Assembly (NCBI GenBank): GCA_034678415.1
Contig: JAXDBV010000258.1
Coordinates: 1 to 14,631 of the forward strand
Direction: 5' to 3'
Origin: JAXDBV01 sp034678415
GTDB lineage: Bacteria > Bacteroidota > Bacteroidia > Bacteroidales > VadinHA17
DNA length: 14,631 nt
Within the stretch, counting starts at the first letter, position 1. Each line of letters begins with the position of its first letter. The translations under genes and the position numbers were made by a program. The notes under the pieces are model-generated. The model saw only the letters and a list, made by a program, of their open reading frames with translations, was not told where the DNA came from and ran no database searches. Positions 1-5,614 of the stretch are shown piece by piece.

Positions 1-1
1 C

Positions 2-640
2 TTCGTGAACAGGGGAGATCATTTCGAGATACGGTGGTTTACTCCTACCGTTGAGGTTGACCTGTGCGGGCATGCCACCCTGGCAGCCTCTCATGTGATA
101 TTCCATGATCTGGCATACCCCGGGCACGAGATCAGGTTCCTTTCCAGTGCCCACGGATACCTGTATGTAACCCGTGAAAAGGAATTGCTCGTGCTGAATT
201 TCCCTGCAACAATGCCGGTTAAAGCCGGGCCGGAGGAGGTGGTGGTACGGGCACTTAGACAAAAACCGCTGGAACTATGGAAGTCAAGGGATATCATGGT
301 GCTCTATTCGAAGGAGGAAGAGGTGCGGAACCTCCACCCCGATTTCCCTCTCCTGAAGCAATTAGGTATACCGGGTATTATTGTTACAGCACCCGGCACA
401 GGAGTCGATTTTGTGTCTCGTTATTTCGCCCCCGGCGTGGGTATTGATGAAGATCCGGTAACCGGATCAGCCCATACGACACTGATACCATTCTGGGCAC
501 AACGCCTGGGGAAAACAAAGCTCCGTGCCCTGCAGGTTTCAAAACGGCAGGGGGAGCTGTTTTGCGAAATGAAGGATGAACGGGTACTGATCGGCGGGAA
601 AGCCTTAACATATATGAAAGGAAAAATCGAACTGGCATGA
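2..640 (+). CDS. PhzF-family isomerase, 5' end cut by window
   Basis: C-terminal 212 residues of a PhzF-like protein (DapF/PhzF fold). The frame is already open at base 2 (Phe-Val-Asn), and the family is usually 260-300 residues, so roughly the first 50-80 residues lie outside the window, including the region that carries the family's catalytic Glu. Visible family motifs are CGHATLA near the left end and the glycine-rich GIDEDPVTGSAH about two thirds along, which in the family helps form the active-site cleft between the two half-barrels. Characterised members isomerise small acids such as the phenazine precursor DHHA, but most PhzF-like proteins outside phenazine clusters have no known substrate. 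No phenazine gene is nearby, so the substrate cannot be named. The next gene starts 53 bp downstream. The family call is firm; the function is open. Confidence 0.9.
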   Translation, partial: FVNRGDHFEIRWFTPTVEVDLCGHATLAASHVIFHDLAYPGHEIRFLSSAHGYLYVTREKELLVLNFPATMPVKAGPEEVVVRALRQKPLELWKSRDIMVLYSKEEEVRNLHPDFPLLKQLGIPGIIVTAPGTGVDFVSRYFAPGVGIDEDPVTGSAHTTLIPFWAQRLGKTKLRALQVSKRQGELFCEMKDERVLIGGKALTYMKGKIELA

Positions 641-663
641 TGCATCTATCCACCGGAATTCCA

Positions 664-671
664 TACCTTTA
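664..671 (+). promoter_or_regulatory. Weak candidate -7 element before the FISUMP gene
   Basis: TACCTTTA differs from the Bacteroidota -7 consensus TAnnTTTG only in the last base and would give a leader of about 17 nt. No TTG lies at the expected -33 distance, so this is a low-confidence call. Confidence 0.25.
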
Positions 672-693
672 GTAACCTATACCGATAATCCAT

Positions 694-1335
694 ATGCGTC
701 TCTTTCCATACATAACGCTGATCGTTTTCCTTCTCCAGCTTTCATCGTGCGGGGATAATAACGAGGATTTCAAGCCAAATCCCAAGTCTGTGATGACTGA
801 TGTCCGTGACGGGAAAACCTACAGCATTGTAAAAATTGGCAACCAGTGGTGGATGGCTGAAAACCTTAACATTGGATATTACATACAATCTTCCAGTGAA
901 CCTTCGGATAATGCGAGGTACGAAAAATATGCGTACGGCAATGACACTACCTTGTTCCATACCTATGGAGGACTTTACACCTGGGATGAGGCAATGCAAT
1001 ATGCCGGAGTGGAAAGTGCCCGGGGGATCTGCCCTGATGGGTGGCATCTGCCATCGGTTAAGGAATGGGAAGATCTGCTGCAACTCTACCCACGATGTCC
1101 CGAGTTACAGGTTAATGGCTCCTCAGGCTTTGAGTGCCTGATGGCAGGTGCAAAGACAAGCATGAGTTTCAGCGGACTGGAAGAATTCAGCGGATTCTGG
1201 ACCTCAACAGAGTATTCTTCGAACATTGCTTATTACTACTTTGTTAATGAAAGCCGCTCGGAAGTATTAAAAAACATGGAGATGAAAACAACTGGCCTGT
1301 CGGTCAGGTGTGTCAGTGATTCGGTTGTTCCATGA
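694..1335 (+). CDS. FISUMP-domain lipoprotein
   Basis: A 213-residue protein with a lipoprotein signal peptide: a hydrophobic stretch at residues 5-18 and lipobox LSSC with lipidated Cys19. The residues after the Cys are acidic (GDNNED), which resembles surface-export signals of some Bacteroidota lipoproteins; that reading is inference. Residues about 34-207 form one Fibrobacter succinogenes major paralogous (FISUMP) domain. Its usual landmarks are a VRDGKTY start, IGNQWWMAENL (49-58), GICPDGWHLPSVKEW (111-125), the FWTSTEY motif (168-174) and a closing GLSVRCV (201-207). The molecular function of the domain is not established; members are typically secreted or surface-anchored and often multicopy. 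The protein probably sits in the outer membrane. The neighbouring genes do not suggest a partner. Confidence 0.9.
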   Translation: MRLFPYITLIVFLLQLSSCGDNNEDFKPNPKSVMTDVRDGKTYSIVKIGNQWWMAENLNIGYYIQSSSEPSDNARYEKYAYGNDTTLFHTYGGLYTWDEAMQYAGVESARGICPDGWHLPSVKEWEDLLQLYPRCPELQVNGSSGFECLMAGAKTSMSFSGLEEFSGFWTSTEYSSNIAYYYFVNESRSEVLKNMEMKTTGLSVRCVSDSVVP

Positions 1336-1349
1336 CTGTTGCTCATGGA
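1329..1349 (+). other. Hairpin spanning the stop codon of the FISUMP gene
   Basis: Arms TCCATGA (1329-1335) and TCATGGA (1343-1349) are perfect complements with a 7-nt loop. The left arm contains the TGA stop. No U-run follows, so it is not a classic intrinsic terminator; it could protect the mRNA 3' end or be chance. Confidence 0.3.
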
Positions 1350-1374
1350 TCGATAGTTCGTCAACACCTTTCTT

Positions 1375-1404
1375 TTGCCGGAAAAATATTAATGCGTATT
1401 TTTG
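1375..1404 (+). promoter_or_regulatory. Bacteroidota-type promoter before the barrel-protein gene
   Basis: TTG at 1375-1377 and TATTTTTG at 1397-1404 match the -33 (TTG) and -7 (TAnnTTTG) elements used by the Bacteroidota primary sigma factor, with 19 nt between them. Transcription would start near 1410, giving a leader of about 14 nt made mostly of A and T before the ATG at 1424. Confidence 0.75.
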
Positions 1405-1423
1405 TCACCTTAATTAAAAAAAC

Positions 1424-1894
1424 ATGAAAACCAAGTTATTGATACTATTCATCAGCACTTTCCTGGTTACAACCACGGTTCAATCACAGGAATATAAAAC
1501 ATCCCTTGGTATCCGGGGAGGATTTCCCTATGGAATAACCTTCAAGCATTTTCTGAATGATGAGGGGGCGGTGGAGCTTATCGCTTCCACATTATTCAGA
1601 GGGATACAGCTCACAGGACTTTATGAGATGCACAGACCCACCAAGGAAGCACCGGGGCTGAACCTGTATTACGGAGGGGGCGCCCACGCGGGATATGATG
1701 ATTACAGTCGGTGGTCGAATGAATATGCCCTCGGGCCAATCGTAGGCGTAGATGTGCTGGGCGGTCTGGAATACACCTTTGATGATCTCCCACTCAACGT
1801 CAGCCTTGATATAATGCCCAGTATGAACCTGCTGGGGCATTTGGGCTTCAGGATCCATGGCGGTATATCACTGAGGTACATCTTTAGCTATTGA
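1424..1894 (+). CDS. Small outer-membrane beta-barrel protein, function unknown
   Basis: A 156-residue protein with a type I signal peptide: charged start MKTK, hydrophobic core at residues 5-18 and a likely cut after VQS or VQSQ (about 21-22). The mature part of about 134 residues has alternating hydrophobic/polar strands and glycine-rich turns (LGIRGGFPYG at 28-37, YYGGGAHAGY at 82-91, GGISLRY at 146-152). It ends in Tyr156, matching the C-terminal aromatic residue by which the BAM machinery recognises barrel proteins. The length suits a small barrel of about eight strands. I do not recognise a named family. A good promoter lies just upstream and the leader is A-rich (AAAAAAAC before the ATG), so it is probably transcribed alone. 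The frame and start are secure; the role is unknown. Confidence 0.75.
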   Translation: MKTKLLILFISTFLVTTTVQSQEYKTSLGIRGGFPYGITFKHFLNDEGAVELIASTLFRGIQLTGLYEMHRPTKEAPGLNLYYGGGAHAGYDDYSRWSNEYALGPIVGVDVLGGLEYTFDDLPLNVSLDIMPSMNLLGHLGFRIHGGISLRYIFSY

Positions 1895-1943
1895 ATGTAC
1901 CATTACCAGGGTGCCCGGATATAACGTACTGATCCTAATTTTT

Positions 1944-1962
1944 TTGTCAATTCTATTGACAA
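1944..1962. repeat. Perfect inverted repeat overlapping the -33 element of the tRNA-Glu/rpsT promoter
   Basis: TTGTCAA and TTGACAA are perfect 7-bp inverted arms separated by TTCTA. The right arm supplies the TTG of the -33 element. The arrangement would suit a dimeric DNA-binding regulator, but a chance palindrome in AT-rich DNA cannot be excluded. Confidence 0.5.
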
Positions 1963-1985
1963 GAATGAAAATTATTTTACCTTTG
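1956..1985 (+). promoter_or_regulatory. Promoter of the tRNA-Glu / rpsT unit
   Basis: TTG at 1956-1958, a 19-nt spacer and TACCTTTG at 1978-1985 fit the Bacteroidota -33/-7 consensus exactly, with the same spacing as the promoter at 1375-1404. The predicted start is near 1990-1993, about 20 nt before the tRNA. Confidence 0.8.
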
Positions 1986-1990
1986 CACAC

Positions 1991-2006
1991 CCAAGTTTTA
2001 ACTTGG
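1991..2006 (+). repeat. Inverted repeat at the predicted transcript 5' end
   Basis: CCAAGTT-TT-AACTTGG is a perfect 7-bp inverted repeat lying between the -7 element and the tRNA. In RNA it can form a short stem with a tetraloop at or near the first nucleotide of the transcript, five bases before the tRNA. It could be a 5' leader stem read by RNase P, an operator at +1, or chance. Confidence 0.5.
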
Positions 2007-2011
2007 CCTCT

Positions 2012-2083
2012 GGCCCGTTCGTCTAGGGGTTAGGACGTCAGGTTTTCATCCTGGTAACAGGGGTTCGATTCCCCTACGGGCTA
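2012..2083 (+). tRNA. tRNA-Glu (anticodon UUC)
   Basis: A complete 72-nt cloverleaf. The acceptor stem GGCCCGT (2012-2018) pairs with ACGGGCT (2076-2082), with G-U as the first pair, and the discriminator base is A2083. The anticodon stem 2038-2042/2050-2054 holds the loop TTTTCAT (2043-2049), with anticodon TTC at 2045-2047, reading GAA/GAG. The T arm contains the standard GGTTCGATTCC. The 3' CCA is not encoded (CAA follows the discriminator), so it must be added by a nucleotidyltransferase. A strong promoter lies upstream. The gene sits 22 nt before rpsT with no terminator between, so the two are probably made as one transcript and separated by tRNA 3' processing. Confidence 0.97.
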
Positions 2084-2105
2084 CAAACATTGATAAACAA
2101 AAAAG

Positions 2106-2360
2106 ATGGCAACCCATAAATCAGCAGAGAAAAGAAACCGGCAATACAATGTCCGGAAAGAGGCAAACAAATATTATGCAAAAACAGCCAGAAATGCTGT
2201 GAAAAAGCTGAGAAGCACCACCGACAAGAAATCAGCCGAGGAGTTATATCCGAAAGTAGCGTCCATGCTGGATAAGCTGGCAAAGAAAAACATCATACAC
2301 AAAAACAAGGCCGGCAACCTGAAATCTTCACTGGCAAAACGTGTAAAAAGCCTGCAGTAG
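2106..2360 (+). CDS. rpsT: 30S ribosomal protein S20
   Basis: An 84-residue, very basic, all-helical protein typical of bacterial S20 in length and pattern: MATHKSAEKRNRQYNVRKEANKYY at the start (compare the family's KSAxKRxRQ...R), a middle ARNAVKKLRS, and a C-terminal IIHKNKAGNLKSSLAKRVKSL helix matching the conserved HKNxAARxKSRL region. S20 binds 16S rRNA (5' domain and helix 44) and aids 30S assembly. The start ATG at 2106 follows an A-rich stretch (AAACAAAAAAG) with no clear Shine-Dalgarno, as is usual in Bacteroidota. The only promoter seen is the one before tRNA-Glu, so both RNA and protein products of translation genes share one transcript, which ends at the hairpin at 2381-2401. Identification is secure. 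Confidence 0.97.
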   Translation: MATHKSAEKRNRQYNVRKEANKYYAKTARNAVKKLRSTTDKKSAEELYPKVASMLDKLAKKNIIHKNKAGNLKSSLAKRVKSLQ

Positions 2361-2377
2361 GATATCATGCAATACAT

Positions 2378-2407
2378 CAAAGCCTTCCCTCCCGGAAGGC
2401 TTTTTTA
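2378..2407 (+). terminator. Rho-independent terminator after rpsT
   Basis: The stem AGCCTTCC (2381-2388) / GGAAGGCT (2394-2401) is a perfect 8-bp GC-rich hairpin with loop CTCCC, followed by a run of six T at 2401-2406. It ends the tRNA-Glu/rpsT transcript and argues against starting radC upstream of it. Confidence 0.92.
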
Positions 2408-2471
2408 TTTATGGTATGCACTTCTTAAAGAGAATTTAGTATATTTATTTTTCCTTCCTACACAGCATATC

Positions 2472-3167
2472 ATGGCCTTGAAAGGAAAGTTGAGCATTAA
2501 GAAATGGGCCATTGAGGACCGGCCGAGGGAAAAGCTCCTGATAAAAGGGCTGGGCAGCCTTTCCGATGCCGAGCTGGTTGCTATTCTGATCGGTTCAGGT
2601 AACAGGGAGGAATCAGCTGTGGAGCTGGCGAAACGCATCCTGGGAGGTGCCAACAACAACCTGAATGAGCTCGGAAAATATACCGTCAGCGACCTGATGG
2701 CACACAAGGGTATTGGTGAAGCCAAAGCCATATCCATTGTGGCAGCGCTCGAGCTCGGCAGGAGAAGAAAATCAGCCGAAGTGCTCGTAAGGAAAAAAAT
2801 CGGTTCGAGCCATGATGTCTTCGATATATTTCAGCCACTGATCGGCGATCTTCCTCACGAGGAGTTCTGGGTACTCCTCCTTAACCGTTCACACCGTATC
2901 ATCGACAGGTTCAGGACCAGCCAGGGTGGTATCTCGGGAACAGTGATCGATGTCAGGATGGTGCTGAAAACGGCGCTTGAAAAGCTCAGCTCCGCCATCA
3001 TCCTGTGCCATAATCACCCGTCGGCCAACCTTAGCCCCAGCGATGCCGACATACAGATCACACAAAAGCTGAAAGAAGCTGCCAAATTCATGGATATTCA
3101 GGTGCTCGACCATCTTATAATTACCGATACAAATTATTTTAGCTTTGCTGATGAAGGAATGATCTAA
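2472..3167 (+). CDS. radC: RadC family (JAB/MPN-domain) protein
   Basis: A 231-residue protein of normal RadC length. Residues about 12-100 form the helical N-terminal part, with the family's DRPREKLL and a helix-hairpin-helix-like HKGIGEAKA (78-86). Residues about 108-231 are the metalloprotease-like JAB/MPN domain with its metal motif HxHx7SxxD: His180, His182, Ser190, Asp193, preceded by the likely Glu130/131. The usual HNHPSGN reads HNHPSAN here (Ala185). RadC was named for DNA repair, but the repair phenotype was later reassigned and the biochemical role is still unclear. I chose the ATG at 2472 because it begins the conserved domain, whereas upstream in-frame starts lie in or before the rpsT terminator. 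No strong promoter is seen in the 64-bp leader. The stop overlaps that of convergent folK. Confidence 0.93.
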   Translation: MALKGKLSIKKWAIEDRPREKLLIKGLGSLSDAELVAILIGSGNREESAVELAKRILGGANNNLNELGKYTVSDLMAHKGIGEAKAISIVAALELGRRRKSAEVLVRKKIGSSHDVFDIFQPLIGDLPHEEFWVLLLNRSHRIIDRFRTSQGGISGTVIDVRMVLKTALEKLSSAIILCHNHPSANLSPSDADIQITQKLKEAAKFMDIQVLDHLIITDTNYFSFADEGMI

Positions 3168-3679
3168 ACGGCCAGGAACGGTTTGTACATATCCACCTTC
3201 GCCCCATCGGTGCATTGTTTCAGCAAGGTAGACATCGTTTTCCTGAGCACAGGATGTACCAGTCCGGGAGCTATCTCCACCAGGGGAACAAGGGCAAAAC
3301 GTCGCGCCGGCAGATGAGGGTGGGGTATGGTAAGTGCTTCGCTATCAATGATAAGATTGTTATATAACAATATGTCAACATCGATACTTCTTGGCCGGTA
3401 CGAATGGCCCTTTCGCACACGACCCATCCCCACTTCTGTTTCTTTAATCAATCCAAGGAGGGAAGAAGGATTAAGGGAGCTATCTATCTCGACAACCATA
3501 TTCAGGAATCTTATAGGATCCTCAAAACCCCACGGATCGGTTTCGTACACCGATGACCGTTTAAGAACAGGCCCCGCCCGCCGGCTGATCCTGTCCAACG
3601 CCTTTAAGATATTGCCCAGACGGTTACCCCTGTTGCTGCCAAACAGCAAAAACACTCCTCTTTTCATTACGATCCCCAT
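3164..3679 (-). CDS. folK: Hydroxymethyldihydropteridine pyrophosphokinase (HPPK)
   Basis: A 171-residue cytoplasmic enzyme that transfers pyrophosphate from ATP to 6-hydroxymethyl-7,8-dihydropterin in folate synthesis. Family motifs are in order: FGSNRG (13-18), SSVYETDPWG (42-51), RFLN (57-60), MGR..KGHSYRPRSIDVDIL (85-104) with Mg-binding Asp100 and Asp102, and IPHPHLPARRFALVPLVEIAP (118-138). Length fits a stand-alone HPPK with no FolB or FolP fusion. Two starts are possible: the ATG at 3679 (used here) and MKRGVF at 3667. A candidate promoter just upstream would leave only 4-6 nt of leader for the first and about 17 nt for the second, so the shorter form of 167 residues may be the real one. 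The gene is divergent from sppA and its TAG stop overlaps the radC stop. Confidence 0.95.
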   Translation of the reverse strand: MGIVMKRGVFLLFGSNRGNRLGNILKALDRISRRAGPVLKRSSVYETDPWGFEDPIRFLNMVVEIDSSLNPSSLLGLIKETEVGMGRVRKGHSYRPRSIDVDILLYNNLIIDSEALTIPHPHLPARRFALVPLVEIAPGLVHPVLRKTMSTLLKQCTDGAKVDMYKPFLAV

Positions 3680-3689
3680 TAACTACAAG

Positions 3690-3720
3690 CAAAGTGACAA
3701 ATAATTGAACAATTTAACAA
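3690..3720 (-). promoter_or_regulatory. Candidate folK promoter
   Basis: On the - strand, TTG (3720-3718), a 20-nt spacer and TCACTTTG (3697-3690) match the Bacteroidota promoter with one mismatch in the -7 element. It lies 11 bp before the longer folK start and 23 bp before the shorter one. Confidence 0.45.
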
Positions 3721-3768
3721 AAGACAGAATTATTCCGCCCTGCTAATGATTTTTTCACCCGGGGATTC

Positions 3769-3776
3769 TATCTTTG
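3769..3776 (+). promoter_or_regulatory. -7 element of the sppA-lpxK-punA-MFS unit
   Basis: TATCTTTG is an exact TAnnTTTG match 25 bp before the sppA ATG. At the right distance upstream I see only ATG/ATT-like triplets rather than TTG, so the -33 element is weak or absent. The divergent 122-bp region 3680-3801 thus holds promoters for both folK and sppA. Confidence 0.55.
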
Positions 3777-3801
3777 TAAGACGCCAAACAAACCATTTAT
3801 T

Positions 3802-5574
3802 ATGAAAGAGTTCATCAAGTACACCCTGGCAACAATCCTTGGAATTATCATTACTTCCATTGTGTTTTTCTTTTTTCTTTTGGTGGTCATCGGAACCATG
3901 ATCTCCTCAGCGGATAAAGAAATAGTCATCCGTTCAAACTCGGTCCTTTCACTTAATATGAACCAGGTCATCCCTGACCGGTCGGTCACCAACCCACTGG
4001 AGGGCTTTGACCCTGTCAGTATGCGTTTCAGCATAAAGACAGGGCTCAATGATATCCTGAAAAACATTTCCAGGGCGAAGGATGACAATAACATAAAAGG
4101 CATTTACATCGATCTGGGATTGATCTCGCCCGGTTTTGCTACTATTGAAGAGATTCGCAACGCACTGATCGATTTTAAATCGTCCGGTAAATTCGTAATC
4201 AGTTACGCTGATGAATATCTCCCTCAATCCCTCTATTACCTTGCCACGGCAGCCGATAAAATCTATCTCAGTCCCACCGCATTTTTTGAGTTTTTCGGTC
4301 TCCGTTCCGAGGTAACCTTCTACAAGGAAGCCCTCGAAAAACTGGGAGTCGAAATACAGGTAATACGGCACGGCAAGTTCAAGAGTGCGGTAGAACCATT
4401 TATTACCGACAGGATGAGTGAAGAAAACAGGGAACAAATAATGACGTATGTATCATCCATCTGGGATCATATCCTGGCGGGCATTTCTGAAGCCAGGGGG
4501 ATCAGCACTGCCGATCTGAATAAATATGCCGATCATCTGATGATCAGGGATGCACAGGGTGCCTTTGACTATAAAATGATCGATGGTGTTAAGTTTTATG
4601 ACGAGGTTCTTGCCGAGTTGAAGGAACTGAGCCATTCATCGGGAAGGCGTGATGTCAGGTTTGTCAGTCAGGAAAAATACAGGAAGGTTGATGCCTCAGC
4701 CGGAAAGAAAACATATACAAAGGACAAGATTGCCGTCATTTATGCTTCCGGAGATATTGGCATGCCCCTCTCCACGCAGTCAGGCATTGACGGAGCAAAA
4801 TTCTCAGCCGTTGTGCGTGAAGCAAGGGAAGATTCGACGGTCAAGGCCATCGTTGTGAGGGTTAATTCTCCGGGGGGAAGTGTGCTGGCATCCGACATGA
4901 TATGGCGCGAGATAGACCTTGCCAGCCGTGTAAAACCAGTGGTGGCGTCAATGGGTAACGTGGCAGCATCCGGCGGATATTATATCGTTTCTCCCGCTGA
5001 TACCATCCTTGCCAGCCCGGTAACCATTACCGGGTCTATCGGTGTATTCAGCCTTATTCCCAATACAGAAAAACTACTAAAACAGAAACTTGGCATCACA
5101 TTCGACGTGGTAAAAACCAATGAATACGCTGATTTCCTTTCCCTTTACCGGCCGCTGCGCCCCGCGGAACGCGATTTCCTTCAGTCAAACGTTGAAACAA
5201 CCTATAACGATTTCTTATCGAAAGTATCGGCCGGAAGGCAAATGGACAAGGAAGCTGTCGACGCCATCGGGCAAGGCCGTGTATGGAGCGGTAAAAATGC
5301 ACTGGATAACGGATTGATTGATGGCTTCGGAGGACTGAACGATGCCATACGTGTGGCAAAAGAAATGGCCGGACTCGAACAGTATACCATTACTGAGCTC
5401 CCCAAACCGGTTGACCCCTACCAGCAACTCCTCCGGGAACTGGCCGGCGATGTGCGTATGCATTTCGTAAGAAAAGAACTGGGGAACGAGTACAAGTACT
5501 ACGAGAATCTGCAGAATATAATGAGGATGGATCGCCTGCAGGCCCGCTTGCCTTACTTTATTGAAATATATTAA
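3802..5574 (+). CDS. sppA: Signal peptide peptidase SppA, 67-kDa type
   Basis: A 590-residue membrane-anchored serine protease that degrades leftover signal peptides in the inner membrane, its catalytic part facing the periplasm. Residues 8-32 form a Phe/Ile-rich N-terminal membrane anchor. Two tandem S49 domains follow, as in the long E. coli-type enzyme. The N-terminal copy (about 95-265) carries the general-base lysine, Lys194 in GKFKSAVEPF. The C-terminal copy (about 305-545) carries the nucleophile Ser390 in NVAASGGYY, preceded by VNSPGGSVLASD (355-365). In the long enzymes Ser and Lys from different repeats and subunits pair to form the active site, and both are present here. Length is near that of the E. 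coli protein. The ATG at 3802 follows an exact -7 promoter element. It is the first gene of a cluster with lpxK 40 bp downstream. Confidence 0.95.
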   Translation: MKEFIKYTLATILGIIITSIVFFFFLLVVIGTMISSADKEIVIRSNSVLSLNMNQVIPDRSVTNPLEGFDPVSMRFSIKTGLNDILKNISRAKDDNNIKGIYIDLGLISPGFATIEEIRNALIDFKSSGKFVISYADEYLPQSLYYLATAADKIYLSPTAFFEFFGLRSEVTFYKEALEKLGVEIQVIRHGKFKSAVEPFITDRMSEENREQIMTYVSSIWDHILAGISEARGISTADLNKYADHLMIRDAQGAFDYKMIDGVKFYDEVLAELKELSHSSGRRDVRFVSQEKYRKVDASAGKKTYTKDKIAVIYASGDIGMPLSTQSGIDGAKFSAVVREAREDSTVKAIVVRVNSPGGSVLASDMIWREIDLASRVKPVVASMGNVAASGGYYIVSPADTILASPVTITGSIGVFSLIPNTEKLLKQKLGITFDVVKTNEYADFLSLYRPLRPAERDFLQSNVETTYNDFLSKVSAGRQMDKEAVDAIGQGRVWSGKNALDNGLIDGFGGLNDAIRVAKEMAGLEQYTITELPKPVDPYQQLLRELAGDVRMHFVRKELGNEYKYYENLQNIMRMDRLQARLPYFIEIY

Positions 5575-5614
5575 GCCAGAGACGTTATACCATCCCGCCG
5601 GTGTTCGTTGTACG

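Noticed and set aside
2..640. Phenazine biosynthesis gene
   Set aside because: PhzF-like proteins are widespread outside phenazine clusters, and no other phz gene is present in the window.
1907..1919. Terminator after the barrel-protein gene (CCAGGGTGCCCGG)
   Set aside because: The stem is short with a central A-G mismatch and a 2-nt loop, and the nearest T-run is about 20 bases away.
2367..2471. Longer radC start adding 35 residues
   Set aside because: The extension runs through the rpsT terminator hairpin and encodes residues unlike RadC N-termini.
5561..5614. Longer lpxK start at TTG inside sppA
   Set aside because: The extra 18 residues do not resemble LpxK starts, and an ATG that fits the family follows at 5615.
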